In this document: one piece after another, positions 58,517 to 64,000 of the stretch
Layout: each line of letters starts with the position of its first letter
How positions within the stretch are numbered: the stretch's first letter is position 1
From: Macrotrachela quadricornifera
Lineage: Eukaryota > Rotifera > Eurotatoria > Philodinida > Philodinidae
Direction: 5' to 3'
Length of the DNA: 64,000 nt
Assembly (NCBI GenBank): GCA_022393335.1
Contig: JAJEKB010019405.1
Span: 1-64,000 of the forward strand
Notes under the pieces: generated by a model
The model's input: only the letters and a program-made list of their open reading frames with translations
Database searches by the model: none
Told to the model about the DNA's origin: nothing
Position numbers and translations under genes: made by a program

Positions 58517-59046
58517 ATTCATATGTTTACTTGTGGTTGTGGAGCTTGCTATGAACATCGTTCACAAATGTACGTATAGACATTGTATCATTAGTAAATT
58601 TCTTTTTCTTCTGCTCAGGCTCGGATGCATGAAACTCCATGGTTCATTTGATAAAATTTATTTAACAAGTAGTCTGGTACAAAAAAATGAACAACAACAA
58701 ATTCAATCAACACTAAAGTAATTCGAGTACTCAATTCGATTTTATTAAATTCACTTAGATTTTTCTATATGTTTAGAATTAATGAACAAAGTCAACATGA
58801 TTATGTATATAAATCATCAACATTGACATTTACTCAAATCGAACGTTTACAAGTTAGTTTTTCTATTCTTCCATATTCAGGAATAAATTCAAATTACAAA
58901 AGAAATATTTGTCGATCTATTTAGATTCATTAGAAAAAGACTGCCTGATATTGATCATTTCTATTCATTATTTTCTCTAATGGACGGCAAAAATGTTCAT
59001 AGAAGAAAGACATCAGATATTTACAGACATTTCACCTATCTAAAAT
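58517..59046 (+). CDS. Multi-exon gene fragment, family not recognised
   Basis: Exon A (58517-58569, acceptor TTCTAG, donor GTACGT) reads IHMFTCGCGACYEHRSQ, with a CxC..C cluster. Exon B (58619-58717, acceptor TTCTGCTCAG, donor GTAATT) reads MLGCMKLHGSFDKIYLTSSL, then VQKNEQQQIQSTLK. Exon C (from 58777, acceptor TATGTTTAG) continues INEQSQHDYVYKSSTLTFTQ, then IERLQ. All three join in a consistent frame. After IERLQ the frame reads on to TAG at 58922, while another frame (IFVDLFRFIRKRLPDIDHFY, then LMDGKNVHRRKTSDIYRHFT, TAA 59044-59046) looks more coding. Either a further intron or a frameshift separates them. Upstream exons were not found with confidence; a possible one follows the acceptor at about 58118. 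Introns of 49 and 59 bp are short. Confidence 0.4.
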
Positions 59047-59395
59047 AAAAAAAATTGAATTTTATTGACGTCTTTTTTTCTTTCTTTCGTTGTTATTCCT
59101 CGCTCAATATAAATTCATTGAGTCTATAATTGATCAGTATTCATTCTTACATAGTTTAAATTGAAAATGGCAATAATGTCGACAGAAAATCCATTAGAAA
59201 TAGTATTATATTTCACTCTATTTTTTCAAATATTTAAACTAATCTTTTTTTGTTTATTTTTAAGGCCGGTCAATTATTTGAAGCTCCCCAGGTTTATTAT
59301 TCACGATCGTATACGACCATATACCAATAAAATACGACGAATAACGACCATCGTATACGATCGTTGTATCCGACCGACGTATACGATGCAATATG

Positions 59396-59405
59396 NNNNN
59401 NNNNN
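59396..59405. other. 10-N gap
   Basis: Ten N within the CGTATACG-rich left end. This is a short gap, probably a scaffolding or consensus problem in palindromic sequence. Confidence 0.97.
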
Positions 59406-59448
59406 GGCATGATTGTTATATTAAATGATTTCCTTCTCTGTATTCCAG

Positions 59449-59894
59449 GTAAGTATAAATTATTTTTTCTAAATATTATGTTCTTTATTTTAGATTATAT
59501 TAATATTTAAACTTAAATTAAGTTTTACTTATTATTATAAATATAATATTATTCATTTTAGATTATTATTATTATTATTATTCAAAACTAAAGTAAGTAT
59601 AATTTATTGATATAAATATAATATTTTTTTATTTTAGATTATTGTTATTCATTACTAAAGTAAGTATAGCTTATCAATATAAATGTATATTTTTTTATTT
59701 TAGATTATTGCTATTATTCAAAACTAAAGTAAGTATAATTTATTTATAAAAAATATAATATTTTTTTATTTTAGATTTTATCCAAAACTAAAGTAAGTAT
59801 AATTTATTACTATAAATATAATATTTTTTTTTATTTCAGATTATTATTAATACCTAACCATAAAGTAAGTATAATTCATATGTGCAGATTTTAG
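59449..59894 (+). repeat. Tandem array whose ~68-bp unit carries a splice acceptor, a micro-exon-like piece and a splice donor
   Basis: GTAAGTAT donors occur at 59449, 59593, 59660, 59729, 59793 and 59865 (spacing 64-72 bp after the first, degenerate unit). T-rich acceptors (TTTTATTTTAG or TTTATTTCAG) end at 59493, 59561, 59637, 59703, 59774, 59839 and 59894. Between acceptor and donor lie pieces of 31, 22, 25, 18 and 25 nt, all beginning ATTAT or ATTTT and ending CTAAA or ATAAA. The would-be introns are 44-47 bp. One reading is an ordinary AT-rich minisatellite that happens to contain splice-like strings; the other is a duplicated mini exon-intron unit. The first donor directly abuts an acceptor (TATTCCAG then GTAAGT). 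No reading frame runs through the pieces. Confidence 0.7.
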
Positions 59895-60358
59895 TTATCT
59901 TAATTTTTTGAACTGCAAATGCTGCGCGATGATGCTAATCAGTTTGGAGAGATTGATCAGCATCGTGTCTATTAGAAATTAAAATATAGGGATTTGAAAC
60001 GAGCAGCCTCTATGTTGAAGGTAACTGTAGTGCATACACAGAAATATCAGTCGGATTCCATCGAATCCGATAGTCGGATTGATCGTCCTCGGAAAGCAAG
60101 TTGTATACGACTGTGTACGATCGTTTACGGTGATCGTATTTACGTCGTATTTCGTCGTATACGACACGACAAAAATACGACCGTAATTCAGGTGTCAAGT
60201 AATACGACAAAATACGATCGTATACGGTCGTAATTTACATCGTACACGGCCGTGTACGATCGTATACGACGTCGTAAACGATCGTTTACGATTGTCGTAA
60301 CGTTCGTCCTGGGATCATTTCAAATTTTAATACGAAGTTCAAAGTTTAGTTCATCAGC

Positions 60359-60453
60359 TGGCCATGGGTACTACTACGAAAGAAAAATGGGCCACAGAAA
60401 TCCAAAAAAGCTTTAGTGAATTTCTTGATAAAGTTGATGGAATGCCATCATAA
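60359..60453 (+). CDS. Probable terminal exon of an unrecognised gene
   Basis: Acceptor TAGTTCATCAG is followed by CTGGCC and an open frame containing ATG at 60364: MGTTTKEKWATEIQKSFSEF, then LDKVDGMPS and TAA at 60451-60453. An AATAAA signal follows at 60507. The amphipathic, hydrophilic composition and codon mix are protein-like in this AT-rich DNA. Upstream exons were not located; the CGTATACG element lies directly upstream and may sit in the preceding intron. A free 29-residue peptide from the ATG is the alternative. Not recognised. Confidence 0.35.
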
Positions 60454-62295
60454 ATGGTACTTTGAGAAAAGCCAAAAGTATTCTCATTTTCTTATTATAC
60501 CTCATTAATAAACCATTAAAAAGAAGTATTTAGATGAGAACATATATATTTTTTTCATGTTAAATGGTCTCTACTTTGATTACATTTCTTCATTATTGTG
60601 CATGATCAAATAAAATATAGAAGATTTTTCGAATCAATTTTCTTCACAAAATTGCCTTTTAGTATATTATATTAACTGACTTGATATATGTTTTAACTCT
60701 ATTCGTTCTTCGTTCTTATCTTTGGAATTTAAAATTTTCGAGATTGATTGAAAAAACAAATGAAATTATTTGAAATTTTATTCGATTAAATTAAATATTT
60801 TTAATAATTTTCTCGATTAAGAAAGTTTTATTATGATGAAATTCTTCGAATAATTGTCGAAGAGAAATTAAAAGATGGAAAAAAATGATATCAAGTTTTC
60901 TAATGATGATCACATATATGATTTTGTTAGTTTCTTAAAAGATAAAAACTCAATATAAAAATGAGAGAAATCTTCTCTAATTTTAAATAAAAAGACATTT
61001 TTTTTTTCAATTATTCAAATTGAATTTTGTTTTCTAAACAAATAAAATTATTTTCAAGTAAAATTATACTTCAATCTTTAAAATAATTTACTCATTCAAA
61101 TAAATATTATTCTCATTTTTCTATAGTGAATATCTTCATTTACATAAAAACTGAAGAAATAATCTCATAATGAAAATCAATCATTGTTACTTATTCAAAA
61201 TAATAAAACATGCATACGAACACACGTTTTGAAACTATGAAAAAGCAATGAAATACTAATATATAATTAACAAAATTTTTTCTTATATTTTAATAAGATT
61301 ATTAGTTTTAATTAATTTCTAAACTGCTTCTATCTCAAAAAACTAGTCTTTTTTTCTGATATTTATTTAATTTTCATATCAAAATTATTTATAAAAATTA
61401 ATTCAATTAAAAATTTATCAAACAGACAATATATATAAATCAACTTAAGTTATTTTTTTCATTTCTAAACAATATTTCTAATTGATTTATTTTCAGAAAT
61501 TCTATATGCTACAATATAGTTTATAGTATCTAATAATAGATTATAGTTACTAAATTGATTAGAAATAGAAATATCATAAATGAAAAATATATTAATTCGA
61601 TATTTAAAGGTATTTATTTGAGAAAATAAGATTAAAAATTTTTTTCAAGTAAATTATTTTATTTAACATTCTAATAAAAAATTTCGAAAGTCTATTCGAA
61701 TAAATTATACGAATATTTGTGTTGATTAATAGAAACGTTCGATGTAAAATGATTTCTATTGAAGAAAAGTTATCATAAGTATATTGAGAAAACTATTATT
61801 AAACATCAATCAATACAGTGAAATATGCATTTAATCAATTTATATAAACAGACTTTTGCTCTTATTGACATTTATTTTATTTGTTAAGAAAAATTCTATG
61901 TACAACTGATCTATACTCAATTTGCTAATGAAAAACTTTTTCATTTAATCGTTTTATTTTTTTTTAATAATGATCAGATATTCATGTCGATCTTTCTTTA
62001 ATAATATAATCAGAATATGATTAAACTTTGACAGTCTATTAACACTGATTTATTATAATATAACAATGAAGCATAAGTCTTATTATTATTCATATTTGTT
62101 TTTTTATTACTAATGTTAATTCATTCGAAAGAAAAATGATAAACAATCGATACTTAAGATTTATTTTTCTTTTAGAATTAATCATAAATAGAAAAAAAAA
62201 TGCTTTAAGCATTTTCTACAAGTTAAGATATTTTTTCTTGTTTTACATTTGAAAATGAAGATTAAGATTTTAATGCATCTCATATATACATGTAA
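60454..62295. other. AT-rich stretch with no recognised feature
   Basis: Extremely AT-rich; nothing beyond the AATAAA noted above. Confidence 0.35.
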
Positions 62296-62299
62296 TAAT

Positions 62300-62661
62300 G
62301 GATCTTGTTGGTTATACGCCATCATTTTTCAAAAATTTCAAAATCGACTTTTATTCAAATACAGCAGTTACCACAATTTAGTTTTTTGGGATTTATTTGA
62401 ATTTTTTAACAAATGCATATATGTTTTAAAATAAATTCCGCACTATATCCTGTGGGTGAGGACACAAACTTAAGTGAGGGTGAGAGTGATGGGAGCAGCA
62501 ATCGAGTGTGGGTGCCCGAAAATCTTGATACAGTTCATAAATCCTAATAAATCCTATAGAAGAAATCAATTCCAAGAAAGTAAATCGCGGTAGCTAGTGT
62601 TACTGAATAAAAGTCGATTTTGAAATTTTTGAAAAATGATAGCGTATAACCAACAAGATCC
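62300..62661. mobile_element. Small foldback element
   Basis: Arms 62300-62381 (GGATCTTGTTGGTTATACGC...AAATCGACTTTTATTC) and 62581-62661 are near-perfect reverse complements. The ~200-bp loop contains a G-rich patch (62455-62515, GTGAGGGTGAGAGTG and GTGTGGGTG). The 61-codon frame starting 62249 is carried by the left arm and is not a gene. Confidence 0.65.
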
Positions 62662-62934
62662 AAAATAATTCAATATATATCTCGATAGTTTTACCAAGGA
62701 AAAAAAATATACATTAGTTAGTTTCAATGACGATCATCATAACAAAAGAAAAATTGATTTTCTCTTTGTCTTCAGTTAGTTAATTGAATTATGATCAAAT
62801 AATTAAATATTCAAAAATTATTAATAGAGAATATTAATTTCAACGATTATTTCGAATTTTTTAAAGAATTTCTGCATAAAATTTTCTCTTAATTAAATTC
62901 TTATGAAGATCATATCAATAAAACAGAAAAGCCA

Positions 62935-63178
62935 ATCCCTAGTCCATTCTTCCCCTCGGAATTCCCGGAGAGTCACTTAAAAACTTGGAAATCCTCGGTG
63001 AGTCCACAGGGAGTCACCACGCTATTCCCTGGGGAATCCCTAAATCAGGAAAGTTTCCCAGGGAGTCCCTAGGGATTCCCTATGAAATTGCTAGGGATTC
63101 CCCAATTTTTAGAGAGTAGAGAGAAAACTATAAACTTCTTAGGGAACCCCTATATAGGGACTCCTCGGGGATTCTTGT
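62935..63178. repeat. Cluster of AGGGATTCCCT/GGGAGTCCC palindromic units
   Basis: AATCCCTAGTCC, CTCGGAATTCCCGGAGAGTC, GGGAGTCACC, TTCCCTGGGGAATCCCTA, CCAGGGAGTCCCTAGGGATT, GCTAGGGATTCCCC and ATAGGGACTCCTCGGGGATT follow each other in about 240 bp. The patch is far less AT-rich than its surroundings. It resembles a dense array of short palindromic protein-binding sites, as in subterminal regions of DNA transposons. The two outer edges (CCAATCCCTAGTCC; other strand CAAGAATCCCCGAGG) are only weakly matched. Confidence 0.6.
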
Positions 63179-63701
63179 TTTTATGATTTAAATCCGTTAA
63201 GTGCATAAATGCTTTGGAAAGATACTAATATACGTATTCTTAAATACAGTCATATGATTAGCTGTAGAAACGTCCGATCGTGCAGAAAGAAGAAAGAAAA
63301 TGAAATAAAAGTGTTAGACGTTTTTATTTTAAGCTAGCAAATAAAATAAAAACACATTTATTTTAAGAGACAATATACAGTATGATTCACTTATTTTTAC
63401 TAAATTTTGTTAATTTATTGTATTTCTACAAAACGTCAGAAATTTTTTTATTTCTATCTGATTAGATAGAACGTTGATTACTCTATCAAATGATATATTT
63501 TTCATTTGATTTATCTCATATGTTAGTAAAAAAATTGAGTAGAGTTTCGTGAAGTAAATAAAAAAATTCTTTTTTTGTTACAGAATTTCGAGATATTTCG
63601 TTCGAGTAATTCGAGTGATTATAACGTATTGGATAAATGAATATATTTTTTCCTTTTTATATAGTTCGATAAAGAAATAAATTCTCTACCGAACTAGGTA
63701 T

Positions 63702-64000
63702 TTTTTAGCAATTTATTTTTCACTTTGACTAAAAATTTAGTGAATGTTTAGCAAATTTTTTTGATAAAAATTTATTTATTTGTCTTTCTTGAGTAAGTTA
63801 CAGCCGTACAGCTATATTAATCTTTTCCAATAACATACATCGTTTGAAATCATAATGTTTTTTTTCTTTTTTATATTAATAAAAATAGCTGGACCATTCT
63901 GTAATTCACTCGAGAAAGACATATAAATAAAGTTCTATCAAAAAAATTTGCTAAACCCTTACAAAATTTTTAGTCAAAGTGAAAAATAAACTGCTAAAAA
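63702..64000. mobile_element. Foldback element reaching the window end
   Basis: TTTTTAGCAATTTATTTTTC at 63702 pairs with the last bases of the window (AAATAAACTGCTAAAAA). The ~110-bp arms include CTTTGACTAAAAATTT and TTTAGCAAATTTTTTTGATA, and end around CAGCT either side of a loop at 63815-63885. The right boundary lies at or just beyond base 64000. Confidence 0.65.

Larger units (their letters stand above)
59270..60325. mobile_element. Element with CGTATACG palindrome clusters at both ends
   Basis: The left end region (ATTTGAAGCTCCCCAGG, then CACGATCGTATACGACC) and the right end region, read on the other strand (ATTTGAAATGATCCCAGGAC, then ACGATCGTTTACGACG), are inverted copies. Dozens of CGTATACGA/TCGTATACG units fill 59310-59395 and 60090-60305. 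Subterminal palindrome arrays with CCCAGG-like ends suggest hAT-type mobilisation, but no clear target duplication is visible. The interior holds a 10-N gap, the splice-site array (59449-59894) and a short protein-like frame, MLRDDANQFGEIDQHRVY then TAG (59919-59975). Confidence 0.55.

Noticed and set aside
59979..60233. Three overlapping frames on both strands near 60.1 kb
   Set aside because: Produced by the CGTATACG palindrome array, which stays open on both strands. Residues are dominated by the repeated R/Y/D/T/V codons.
1..64000. CRISPR arrays, bacterial operons, tRNA or rRNA genes
   Set aside because: None seen: no spaced identical direct repeats of CRISPR type, no ribosome-binding-site-led gene strings, and no tRNA cloverleaf or rRNA core sequence that I could recognise by eye.

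Overview
The window is eukaryotic, almost certainly from an animal nuclear genome. It is strongly AT-rich and has no operons or long open reading frames. The coding pieces I can support are short exons bounded by GTAAGT-type donors and T-rich AG acceptors. The rest is dominated by animal-type DNA transposons (mariner, pogo/Tigger-like, hAT-like), a 5'-truncated non-LTR retrotransposon and many long palindromic (foldback) elements. A rotifer or another small invertebrate with an AT-rich genome would fit, but nothing in the window fixes the species.

Layout. 0-2.5 kb: a possible last exon, then an inverted-repeat element holding a second, hAT-like foldback element with a clear 8-bp target duplication. 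2.5-10.3 kb: AT-rich DNA with a decayed tandem repeat, a dispersed repeat that has received an insertion, and a pogo-type terminal-repeat cluster. 10.3-14.6 kb: a 4-kb DDE_1/CENP-B-type transposon with a spliced, inactivated transposase gene, itself disrupted by a 1.19-kb mariner. 15.3-17.0 kb: a hAT-like element with TACTT-rich ends, holding a 617-bp foldback. 17-23 kb: nothing recognised. 23.1-24.4 kb: an inverted-repeat element with GAGATCC-type repeats and a 42-bp tandem repeat. 24.4-33.1 kb: sparse, with several degenerate motif arrays. 33.2-33.7 kb: a foldback element whose centre is a 400-N gap. 34.2-37.5 kb: a heavily decayed long-unit repeat. 40.4-41.4 kb: a foldback element with TA duplications.

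41.9-45.7 kb (minus strand) holds the best-supported host gene in the window: three phase-0 exons giving the first 109 residues of an unrecognised membrane protein. A large intron of that gene contains another foldback element and, on the opposite strand, a small SKP1-like coding fragment. 46.9-48.8 kb: a 188-bp hAT-type MITE and an 890-bp Tc1-like element. 49.3-54.4 kb: a TTAA-flanked long-inverted-repeat element split by a foldback element and by the non-LTR retrotransposon, whose poly(A) and target duplications are visible. 56.7-57.1 kb and 58.5-59.0 kb: plus-strand exons of unrecognised genes. 59.3-60.3 kb: an element full of CGTATACG palindromes, containing a tandem array in which each ~68-bp unit carries a splice acceptor, a 18-31 nt exon-like piece and a splice donor. 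60.36-60.45 kb: a probable terminal exon with a nearby poly(A) signal. 62.3-64.0 kb: two foldback elements and a cluster of AGGGATTCCCT-type repeats.

There is no sign that the genes form a pathway. The window reads as gene-poor DNA built by repeated nesting of DNA transposons. The most unusual structure is the splice-site-bearing tandem array at 59.4-59.9 kb.
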